Positions 1 through 5,159 of a stretch of 5,159 nt of DNA are shown here, in pieces (within the stretch, counting starts at the first letter, position 1; every line of letters starts with the position of its first letter). Position numbers and translations under genes: made by a program. The stretch lies in the NCBI GenBank assembly GCA_003554345.1, contig PWGE01000241.1, positions 1 through 5,159 of the forward strand, written 5' to 3'. This stretch comes from Candidatus Sumerlaeota bacterium (GTDB lineage: Bacteria > Sumerlaeota > T1SED10-198M). The notes under the pieces were generated by a model. That model had not been told where the DNA came from. It ran no database searches and saw only the letters and a program-made list of their open reading frames with translations.

Positions 1-1
1 A

Positions 2-1468
2 ATGCTGCAGATATATAACAGCCTGACCAGACAACTCGAAGAATTTCAACCTCTCTACAAGGACTATGTAACCTTTTACAACTGTGGTCCTACAGTTTAT
101 GATTTTTTCCACATAGGCAACGCCCGCAATTTCATAACTTTTGATAATATTCGTCGGTACCTCATCTATAGAGGGTATAAGGTGAAATTTATTCAGAACA
201 TCACCGATATCGAAGATAAAATCATACGCAAAGCCCGTGAAGAAAAAGTGCCCGTCGAAAACATCACAGAAAAATACACCCGCTATTTCTTTGATTACCG
301 CAATAAACTTGGCATATTACCGGCTGATTATCACCCCCGTGCCACCGAAATGATCCCCTTTATGATTGAAATGATTAAGGGTTTAATAGAGAAAGGATTT
401 GCCTATGAGAAAGGGGGTGACGTCCTTTTTTCTGTGGCCGCTTTTAAAGATTACGGAAAACTCTCCGGAAAGAAAATTGAGGATCTCAGGGAGGGCGACC
501 GCAAAAAAGTAAAAAAAGAAAAAGAAGCTGCCCAGGACTTTGTCTTATGGAAAAGCTATAAACCCGGCGAACCATACTGGGAATCCCCCTGGGGGAAAGG
601 ACGTCCCGGGTGGCACCTTGAATGCTCCGCCATGTCAATGAAGTATCTTGGTGAGACCATTGATATACACGGCGGCGGAACCGACCTGCAATTTCCTCAT
701 CATGAAAATGAAATTGCCCAGAGCGAGGCTTATACCGGTAAACCATTTGTCAAATACTGGCTACATAATGGTTTTCTCATCATTGACGGAGAAAAAATGT
801 CTAAATCACTGGGCAATTTTTTCATGATTAAGGACGTTCTTGACAATTATTCTCCTCAAACCATTCGTTTTTTTATGTGCATGTCTCATTACCGCAAGCC
901 TCTTGAGTACCGTAAAGGAATATTAACCAACGCTCAAAAAGGCTTCAACCATATTAAAGACTGCTATCAGTTTTTAAAAGAGCATTTTTCTCAGACTGAA
1001 TCCCCTCCCTTTATCCTCTGTGATGAATTATTACATTACCAGTATCTGCTCCCATCAGAACTGGAAAACTTTTTCAAACAGCTCTTTGCATACAAAGATG
1101 AATACGAAAGCGCCATGGATGAAGACTTCAACTTCCCGCAGGCTGTGGGGGCCCTTTTTAATATAACAAAATTCTTGAACACCCATCTGAGAGAGGACAA
1201 TGTGTCCCATCTTCCTCAAAAAGCCGCCTATGGCTATGCCTTGCTTGACAAACTGGCAGGTATCCTTGGTTTAGGTGATCCGGATTATGAAAAAGGGACC
1301 TCAAAAGACGATAAGACAATGGACGACATTATGGAGATTCTTCTTTCTACCAGGCAGCAATTACGTAAGAATAAAGAATTTGCACTGGCAGATTCCATAC
1401 GCGATCGTTTAGAGAAAAGCGGTATAACCATAAAAGATTTCCCCGATAAAACAACATGGAGCCGGTAA
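2..1468 (+). CDS. cysS: Cysteinyl-tRNA synthetase (CysRS)
   Basis: Cytoplasmic class I aminoacyl-tRNA synthetase that activates cysteine with ATP and charges tRNA-Cys. The 488-residue product shows the whole family signature. The HIGH-type motif reads HIGN (residues 37-40) and the KMSKS loop is at 265-269. The zinc site that selects cysteine is visible as C28 (in YNCGPTVYD), C208 (in HLECSAMS), H233 and E237 (in FPHHENE). The C-terminal helical part has the usual [11 protein letters not shown] stretch (about 368-378) and ends in the typical [11 protein letters not shown]...[10 protein letters not shown] form. It is somewhat longer than many bacterial CysRS, with the extra length in the helical part after residue 300. 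The start [11 protein letters not shown] matches the family N-terminus, so the gene is probably complete, but its RBS and promoter lie outside the window. One small oddity: the lysine-rich stretch at 168-175 is encoded by closely spaced A runs. The stop is only 4 nt before the next gene, suggesting cotranscription. Identification is very secure. Confidence 0.97.
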   Translation: MLQIYNSLTRQLEEFQPLYKDYVTFYNCGPTVYDFFHIGNARNFITFDNIRRYLIYRGYKVKFIQNITDIEDKIIRKAREEKVPVENITEKYTRYFFDYRNKLGILPADYHPRATEMIPFMIEMIKGLIEKGFAYEKGGDVLFSVAAFKDYGKLSGKKIEDLREGDRKKVKKEKEAAQDFVLWKSYKPGEPYWESPWGKGRPGWHLECSAMSMKYLGETIDIHGGGTDLQFPHHENEIAQSEAYTGKPFVKYWLHNGFLIIDGEKMSKSLGNFFMIKDVLDNYSPQTIRFFMCMSHYRKPLEYRKGILTNAQKGFNHIKDCYQFLKEHFSQTESPPFILCDELLHYQYLLPSELENFFKQLFAYKDEYESAMDEDFNFPQAVGALFNITKFLNTHLREDNVSHLPQKAAYGYALLDKLAGILGLGDPDYEKGTSKDDKTMDDIMEILLSTRQQLRKNKEFALADSIRDRLEKSGITIKDFPDKTTWSR

Positions 1469-1472
1469 AGGA

Positions 1473-2108
1473 ATGGCGTTTATTCGTTATCCCCGGTGGT
1501 TGGAAGTCAGCGGTCTACCTCAATTGTTAAACGAAGAAGCCCCCCCACACGGGTATTTTATCTTTAAAAAACTGGTAGAAATGGATCTTTACCAGAATGT
1601 TTCGCCGGATATAATAGAAACCTCCCTTCATCAGCTGAGCAAATTTCTGGGACTCTCTATGAACAATATTGAGCAAATGCTGAAAACACTGGAATCATCA
1701 GAGTATATAAAAATATTCTGGGGAAATATTCCCGAAGAAGAACTCTTCTTACGAATCATAATTCCTGTCAAAACCCCGCAATCACCCTTTGAAATACCTG
1801 AAACAGAAGGAGGATACAAGGAACGTCCTGAAGAGCAGGTTCCTTATTATCATGTCCCTGATTTTGATCCTGACAGCAGCGATTTAGACCGTGATGATTA
1901 CTTTCAGACAAAGCTGGAACATGTCACCAATTGGTATGTTCAAATTATCAAACCAGATCTCAATCCTATTGTATTGCAAAAAATTCACTATCTCTGTCAG
2001 AGCTTTTCCTATCAGGATTTACGACAGGCTTTTTTAAATGCAAGAAAAAATAAAGTGAGGTCACTCGAATGCTTGATGAGAGAATTATACAGTTACAAAA
2101 AGCGGTAG
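1473..2108 (+). CDS. DnaB/DnaD-like replication initiation (primosome) protein
   Basis: A 211-residue protein with a two-domain layout. Residues about 26-98 look like a winged helix: helix at 26-38, helix-turn-helix-like SLHQLSKFLGLSMNNIEQMLKTL at 51-73, then a hydrophobic strand pair ending LFLRIIIPV (91-99). An acidic, proline-containing linker follows (about 103-142, many D/E). Residues 143-207 form a helical tail, with YVQIIKPDLNPIVLQKI then LRQAFLNARKNKVRSLECLMREL, resembling the DnaB2/DnaD C-terminal domain in which a helix is followed by A..N.VR....I. In Firmicutes, DnaD and DnaB act with the loader DnaI to place the replicative helicase. The neighbour supports this: a DnaI/DnaC-like ATPase overlaps the 3' end by 40 nt. 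The start ATG has GGAG (1458-1461) 11 nt upstream and GGA directly abutting it. No catalytic motif is seen. That it is a gene is secure; the function is inferred from fold-like pattern and context. An unrelated DNA-binding regulator is the main alternative. Confidence 0.72.
   Translation: MAFIRYPRWLEVSGLPQLLNEEAPPHGYFIFKKLVEMDLYQNVSPDIIETSLHQLSKFLGLSMNNIEQMLKTLESSEYIKIFWGNIPEEELFLRIIIPVKTPQSPFEIPETEGGYKERPEEQVPYYHVPDFDPDSSDLDRDDYFQTKLEHVTNWYVQIIKPDLNPIVLQKIHYLCQSFSYQDLRQAFLNARKNKVRSLECLMRELYSYKKR
2057..2060 (+). promoter_or_regulatory. Ribosome-binding site of the loader ATPase, inside the upstream gene
   Basis: GAGG, 8 nt before ATG 2069, lies within the last codons of the DnaD-like gene. 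It supports the start at 2069 and hence a real 40-nt overlap, which would couple translation of the two replication genes. Confidence 0.7.
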
Positions 2109-2782
2109 AACAACCCTGTCCTGAATGTAACGGAGAAGAATATATTATCAAGGATAACCGGGCCATTCCCTGTGAATGCCGCCACCAAAAAAAGCTTTTG
2201 AAATCCTTTAAATCTGCTGAAATTCCCCCTAAGTATGAACATGTGACAATAGAAAATTTCAAAGAAATCAACAGTACCTGTGCAAAACTTAAAACCATGG
2301 CAAAAAGATATGCCGAGAACTTTACACCTGGTTGCACAGGTTTTCTATTTAAGGGTAAAACCGGTTCGGGAAAAACACATCTGGCTGTTTCCATTCTAAA
2401 AGAGCTCATTTTTAAAGGATACAGCGGCCTGTACACAAACACCGTGGACTTATTACAATTCATTCGTTCTGTTCAGTTCAATGCCTGGAAATATGATGAA
2501 CTTACAGAAATGATGGACCATATTCTCCAGCAGGATTTACTGGTACTTGACGACTTAGGGGCGGAAAAAGTTACCGACTGGACCAGGGAGCGTTTATATT
2601 CCCTGATCAACAAATTATATGAAAATAACAAAACCATTATTGTAACCAGCAACATTGACTTGCACGAACTTTCCCTGCGATTGGGAGACCACACAGTGTC
2701 CCGGTTATGTGAAATGTGCATGCACGATACAAAATTTCCGGACAAGGATTATCGGCGGGTATTCTTAAGACATTTTCTGTAA
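2069..2782 (+). CDS. DnaI/DnaC-like helicase-loader AAA+ ATPase
   Basis: A 237-residue AAA+ ATPase of the DnaC/DnaI/IstB group, expected to bind the hexameric replicative helicase and load it on single-stranded DNA. An N-terminal zinc-finger-like module has C17xxC20 and C35xC37. Walker A GKTGSGKT is at 96-103, Walker B LLVLDDLG at 157-164, a sensor-I-type TSN at 193-195, and SR at 211-212 (in DHTVSRLCEMC) fits the box VII arginine finger of DnaC/DnaI proteins. ERLYSLINKLYENNKTIIVTSN is typical for this group. IstB transposition helpers share the ATPase core, but there is no IstA-type transposase nearby, and the Cys4 N-terminus plus the overlapping DnaD-like partner favour a replication loader. 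The length is close to that of DnaC. The gene overlaps its neighbour by 40 nt in another frame and has a good SD. The ATPase family is secure; the chromosomal loader role, rather than a phage-derived one, is inferred from context. Confidence 0.93.
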   Translation: MLDERIIQLQKAVEQPCPECNGEEYIIKDNRAIPCECRHQKKLLKSFKSAEIPPKYEHVTIENFKEINSTCAKLKTMAKRYAENFTPGCTGFLFKGKTGSGKTHLAVSILKELIFKGYSGLYTNTVDLLQFIRSVQFNAWKYDELTEMMDHILQQDLLVLDDLGAEKVTDWTRERLYSLINKLYENNKTIIVTSNIDLHELSLRLGDHTVSRLCEMCMHDTKFPDKDYRRVFLRHFL

Positions 2783-2840
2783 AACAGACAAATATCCAAA
2801 AGGTAAGGTCCTTTATCATCAGCTTATTCAAGCTGGCAAG

Positions 2841-2869
2841 TACCCTGAAAGAAAACGCTTTACCCTGAA
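2841..2869 (+). repeat. Short direct repeat TACCCTGAA, 20-nt period
   Basis: TACCCTGAA occurs at 2841-2849 and again at 2861-2869, and both copies are followed by A-rich sequence. A 20-nt period is close to two helical turns, which is compatible with a regulator or a dimer binding one DNA face upstream of the kinase gene. Nine bases is short and chance is possible. Confidence 0.3.
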
Positions 2870-2920
2870 CAAGAAAAGAAGGTTAAAAAAATTCAGTACA
2901 AAGAAAGATTATACAGAAAG

Positions 2921-2926
2921 AGGAGA
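2921..2926 (+). promoter_or_regulatory. Strong Shine-Dalgarno that fixes the kinase start at 2932
   Basis: AGGAGA at 2921-2926, 5 nt before ATG 2932. This near-consensus site, together with the canonical kinase N-terminus that follows, shows that the true gene start is 2932 and not ATG 3061 downstream of the in-frame stop. ATG 3061 has only an AAAGGA abutting it, which is too close to act as an SD. Confidence 0.8.
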
Positions 2927-2931
2927 GACCT

Positions 2932-3882
2932 ATGAAATTCAAGTATGCTATTGGAATCGACGGCGGAGCCACTAAAACGAGGGCAGCTCTGGTAAACAGC
3001 GAATAACAGATTGTAAAAGAGCTCACCCGTCGTGAATCAGCCAATTATCATGCTAAAGGAATGCCTGCTATCGCCAGGATGATTAACAGCCTTATTGATG
3101 AATTATTGAAAGAAAGTCCTTCCATTGATCCAGAAGATATTTCTTTTGCATGCCTCGGAGCTACCGGCCTATCCACCGAAGAAGAATATCGCCGGATGTC
3201 TTCTGAATTGAACAGTTTCTCTCATCCCTTTCCCTTTGTTGCCACGAATGATGCTATTACCGCTTTACTCGGGGGGACGGAGCAAAATTATGGAGTACTG
3301 GTTATTGCAGGTACCGGTTCCATTATGATGGGCATTAACACAGAAGGCACCATCGCCCGCGTTGGTGGCTGGGGAGCCCTGCTGGGCGACGAAGGCAGTG
3401 GGTATTATATTGCTGTCGAAGCTTTACGGCTTGTTTGTAAACAGGCAGACGGACGTCTGCAACTTACTCCCCTTCGGGAAGAGATATATAAATTACTGGG
3501 GGTTGAAGATATCTATGGTTTGAGATCATGGGCTATCCAGGTGGGATTTGAAAAAGATAAGATAGCAGCAGTAGCCCCTGCGGTTTTTCAGGCATACCGT
3601 AGAAATGACCGCTATGCAGAAAACATCCTGTTGACACAGGCAAAAGAACTGGGTATAGGAGTTTATACCATCATGAAACATCTCGCCTTTGAAAACAGTC
3701 CGGTAGAAGTTGTAGCCGCCGGGGGAAATCTTATACATAATAAGGACTACTATTCAATGGTAGAAAACGAAATACAGAACCTTAACCAGCAGGCAAACCT
3801 GATCGAACCCCGACAATGTTCATGCACAGGTGCTGTTAAATTTGGTCAACATTACAGTCCTCCTGAAACAGAGCAGGCTTAA
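2932..3882 (+). pseudogene. BadF/BadG/BcrA/BcrD-type ATPase (N-acetylglucosamine kinase-like), interrupted by TAA at codon 25
   Basis: Reading from ATG 2932 gives an ASKHA-fold sugar kinase of the BadF/BadG/BcrA/BcrD ATPase family, whose sugar-acting members phosphorylate N-acetylglucosamine or related amino sugars with ATP. Counting the stop as residue 25, motifs appear in the family order: phosphate-1 IGIDGGATKTR (7-17), phosphate-2 region with ND at 106-107 (VATNDAITAL), AGTGS (126-130), GGWGALLGDEGSG (145-157) and the adenosine-region AGGNL (263-267). The span of 316 codons before the final stop is normal for the family. TAA at 3004-3006 interrupts the frame, yet the frame does not shift: coding resumes at CAG and runs to TAA 3880-3882. 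There is no GTG or TTG in frame before ATG 3061, and a 273-residue product from there would lack the phosphate-1 loop needed for ATP binding. The rest shows no decay, so this is a very recent nonsense mutation, a base error, or readthrough. The family is secure; substrate specificity and activity are not. Confidence 0.85.
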
Positions 3883-3920
3883 GGAACTGTTTTAACTTAT
3901 ACATTTTCAAGGCAAAACTG

Positions 3921-3962
3921 ATGAACGACAATCTCTGTTCGTATAAACATAAAAAAATATGA
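3921..3962 (+). CDS. Possible 13-codon leader ORF coupled to the glycosyltransferase
   Basis: ATG 3921 opens a 13-codon frame (MNDNLCSYKHKKI) with AAGG at 3909-3912, 8 nt upstream. Its TGA (3960-3962) overlaps the glycosyltransferase ATG (3959-3961) as ATGA, a common arrangement for translational coupling. The glycosyltransferase start has only A-rich sequence before it, so a ribosome terminating here could reinitiate there. The peptide has no recognisable function and no run of one amino acid as in classical attenuator leaders. Alternatively, one missing A in the seven-A run at 3951-3957 would split what is really a longer N-terminus of the glycosyltransferase. It may also be chance. Confidence 0.35.
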   Translation: MNDNLCSYKHKKI

Positions 3963-4822
3963 GATGGTCTGAACCCTGTATTTCTGTTATCATTCCCACG
4001 TTCAATCGTGCCCCTGTTTTAGAAAGGGCAATACAATCGGTCCTCAAGCAGGAGTACCGTCATTTCGAACTTATAGTAGTAGACGACTGCTCTCAGGATA
4101 ACACCGGCTGCATATTAAAAGAGTACCAGAATTCACTCCAGGCTGTCAGGCACCCCTTTCATTGTGGTGTCAGTGCCGCCCGCAACACCGGAATTCTCAG
4201 AGCAAAAGGCTCTTATATCGCCTTTCTTGATTCTGATGATGAATGGCTTCCCTCCAAACTTTCCCGCCAGGTACGGTATCTTCAGTTACATCCTCACTTC
4301 AAGGTTCTTCAAACGGAAGAAATCTGGATTCGAAATGGGAGGCGGGTCAATCCCGGGAAAAAACATGCCAAACCTGAAGGGTATATCTATCTAAAAAGTC
4401 TCCCACTTTGTAAAATAACCCCCTCTTCTGTACTCATTCATTATTCTGTACTGCAAGAGACAGGTCTTTTCGACGTAACTTTTCCAGCGTGTGAAGACTA
4501 CGAACTATGGCTGCGCATTACTTCACGATATCCGGTGGGTCTTGTCAAAACCAAAGAACTCATTAAATATGGGGGACACAATGATCAACTATCCCGCACC
4601 ACTCCCTGCCTTGACCGATGGCGTATCCTGGCACTATTACGAGCTATAGCTGATGGAAACCTGAATAACCGGGAAACATACCGGACCTGGAAAGAAATTT
4701 GCAGCAAGACTCAAATTTATGTACAGGGATGCCGAAAACACGGCAATATTCAGGACTGGCATTTTTTTGAAGGAATTCTTCAGCTGGCACAGGAGAAGCT
4801 TGCCACCTTTAACATATTGTAA
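3959..4822 (+). CDS. Family 2 glycosyltransferase (GT-A fold)
   Basis: A 287-residue inverting glycosyltransferase of the GT2 type that would transfer a sugar from a nucleotide-sugar donor; donor and acceptor cannot be read from sequence. The N-terminal nucleotide-binding half has SVIIPTFNRA (9-18), IVVDDCSQDNT (39-49), GVSAARNTGI (70-79) and the metal-binding DXD region FLDSDDEW (89-96). The acceptor part has FDVTFPACEDYELWLRI (171-187), with E179-D180 at the usual position for the catalytic acid pair. The C-terminal part, with GGHNDQLSRT then DRWRILALLRAI (206-230), is the helical tail of a GT2 subgroup. There is no signal peptide or membrane segment, so it should be cytoplasmic or peripheral, likely acting in cell-surface glycan or glycolipid assembly. 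ATG 3959 is the first possible start, because an in-frame TAA lies at 3950-3952, and it has no SD. It follows the kinase by 76 nt. The GT2 call is secure. Confidence 0.93.
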   Translation: MRWSEPCISVIIPTFNRAPVLERAIQSVLKQEYRHFELIVVDDCSQDNTGCILKEYQNSLQAVRHPFHCGVSAARNTGILRAKGSYIAFLDSDDEWLPSKLSRQVRYLQLHPHFKVLQTEEIWIRNGRRVNPGKKHAKPEGYIYLKSLPLCKITPSSVLIHYSVLQETGLFDVTFPACEDYELWLRITSRYPVGLVKTKELIKYGGHNDQLSRTTPCLDRWRILALLRAIADGNLNNRETYRTWKEICSKTQIYVQGCRKHGNIQDWHFFEGILQLAQEKLATFNIL

Positions 4823-5113
4823 GAATTCAACATAGCGCAATCAGTATGATAATGCTCAGTGGTTAAGACAAAAGCGCCTCTTTCAAATGACAACGCCTTT
4901 TAAAAGCGATACTACGGAATCAGGTACCAGGGAAGTTCCTCATGCTGTTGCAGACATCAGCACCTCTAATAATGAATCCGCCAGCGTGAACTTTCAGAAT
5001 AAATATGACAAACCCCCGGAATAAAAATGTATCACGCGAAGTCAACTATACTGAATAGAATAATTACCTTTAACCACAAAAATTATCAGAGTATGTTCCT
5101 GGACTGTCCGAAT
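4823..5113 (+). other. Downstream region with no secure gene
   Basis: Between the glycosyltransferase stop and the terminator I see no gene I can name, no tRNA, and no repeat. It holds one small ORF of uncertain status (4887-5024, listed separately) and then an A+T-rich stretch of about 90 nt. A TATACT at 5047-5052 resembles a -10 box, but no credible -35 lies 16-18 nt upstream, so I do not call a promoter. The stretch 5025-5113 could be an untranslated trailer of the preceding unit or a leader of a gene beyond the window. Confidence 0.4.
4887..5024 (+). CDS. Small hypothetical ORF, 45 codons, uncertain
   Basis: From ATG 4887 a 45-residue frame ends at TAA 5022-5024. The frame is open further upstream from 4836, after TAG 4833-4835, but holds no ATG, GTG or TTG before 4887. 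The peptide is hydrophilic, rich in S, T, N, E and D, with no cysteine, no membrane segment and no motif I recognise; it looks disordered. Codon choice is similar to the neighbouring genes. Against it, there is no SD before the ATG (the preceding bases are pyrimidine-rich) and the length is within reach of chance. It lies 64 nt after the glycosyltransferase and 89 nt before the terminator, so it would be the last gene of the unit if real. It could also be a remnant of a longer gene. Confidence 0.25.
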   Translation: MTTPFKSDTTESGTREVPHAVADISTSNNESASVNFQNKYDKPPE

Positions 5114-5147
5114 AGGATCTTTTAACAGAGAAAAAGTCCTTTTTTTT
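5114..5147 (+). terminator. Rho-independent terminator
   Basis: Left arm AGGATCTTTT (5114-5123), 7-nt loop AACAGAG, right arm AAAAAGTCCT (5131-5140). The arms pair over 10 positions with one G-T wobble and one C-A mismatch, and the last T of the arm continues into a run of eight T (5140-5147). The T tract follows the stem only on the + strand, so it serves + transcription, probably ending the unit containing the glycosyltransferase. The stem is not G+C-rich, so efficiency may be moderate. Confidence 0.7.
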
Positions 5148-5159
5148 GTCAAAACCTGC

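Larger units (their letters stand above)
2783..2931 (+). other. Intergenic gap between loader ATPase and sugar kinase
   Basis: A 149-nt stretch, A-rich and purine-rich in its second half. It contains a small perfect hairpin (CAGCTT-ATTC-AAGCTG, 2820-2835) without a following T run, a 9-bp direct repeat (2841-2869) and the strong SD of the next gene. I see no convincing terminator and no good -35/-10 pair. The gap suggests the kinase could be a separate transcription unit, but readthrough from the cysS unit cannot be excluded. Confidence 0.5.

Noticed and set aside
584-596. Palindrome TCCCCC-T-GGGGGA in cysS
   Set aside because: It encodes the conserved ESPWGK stretch of CysRS, so protein constraint explains it.
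486-746. Minus-strand open frame inside cysS
   Set aside because: It is antisense to conserved CysRS motifs, has no recognisable product, and is a codon-usage shadow. The other minus-strand frames in the window look the same.
1540-1546. Seven-C run in the DnaD-like gene as a phase-variable tract
   Set aside because: Seven C is short for phase variation, the frame is intact through it, and a core replication protein is an unlikely phase-variable gene.
2069-2782. IstB transposition helper instead of a replication loader
   Set aside because: The ATPase core is compatible, but there is no IstA-like transposase or terminal repeat, and the N-terminal Cys4 module and the DnaD-like partner point to helicase loading.
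2820-2835. Perfect 6-bp hairpin CAGCTT-ATTC-AAGCTG after the loader gene
   Set aside because: Considered as a terminator, but the stem is short, not G+C-rich and has no T run after it.
2769-2975. A long open frame with a very K/R-rich translation across the gap before the kinase gene
   Set aside because: It has no ATG, GTG or TTG start in the gap, overlaps the loader's last codons and the kinase's first codons, and its K/R richness is what A-rich purine sequence yields in this frame. I recognise no protein in it.
3004-3006. Recoded TAA as an amino acid through a variant genetic code
   Set aside because: TAA is the natural end of cysS, the loader, the kinase and the glycosyltransferase at family-typical C-termini, so global reassignment does not fit.
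3445-3460. Perfect 7-bp inverted repeat GCAGACG-GA-CGTCTGC
   Set aside because: It lies within the kinase coding frame, with a 2-nt centre and no partner site; most likely chance.

Overview
The window is a compact bacterial chromosomal segment, moderately A+T-rich, with every supportable gene on the + strand. It reads as cysS, then a DnaB/DnaD-like replication protein, a DnaI/DnaC-like helicase-loader ATPase, a BadF/BadG-type ASKHA sugar kinase broken by an in-frame stop, a family 2 glycosyltransferase, and a 337-nt tail with one doubtful small ORF and a terminator. The essential gene cysS and the absence of integrase, transposase, terminal repeats or phage structural genes argue for a chromosome rather than a mobile element. 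The DnaB/DnaD plus DnaI pairing is best known from Firmicutes, but I cannot assign a phylum from this sequence alone. TAA terminates cysS, the loader, the kinase and the glycosyltransferase, so the genetic code looks standard.

Region 2-2782 looks like one transcription unit. cysS is followed after 4 nt by the DnaD-like gene, whose 3' end overlaps the loader ATPase by 40 nt, with the loader's Shine-Dalgarno inside it. This resembles the dnaB-dnaI arrangement of Bacillus, where a winged-helix/DnaD-type protein and an AAA+ loader bring the replicative helicase to the origin or to restarting forks. Here the pair sits behind a housekeeping tRNA synthetase, linking translation and replication-initiation functions by position.

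Region 2783-3882 has a 149-nt gap with a short direct repeat and a strong ribosome-binding site, then a sugar kinase-like gene. It starts well (strong SD, canonical phosphate-1 motif) but has TAA at codon 25 and then continues in the same frame to a normal family C-terminus. It is either a very recent pseudogene, a base error, or a recoded gene.

Region 3883-5159 has a 76-nt gap, most of it taken by a 13-codon ORF whose stop overlaps the glycosyltransferase start (ATGA). This is notable because the glycosyltransferase start has no SD of its own. After the glycosyltransferase come an uncharacterised 45-codon ORF and, near the window edge, a rho-independent terminator. I see no tRNA, rRNA, CRISPR array, insertion sequence or recognisable riboswitch. 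I do not see a clearly new multi-gene system. The best leads are the interrupted kinase, the replication-loader pair coupled to cysS, and the mini-ORF in front of the glycosyltransferase.
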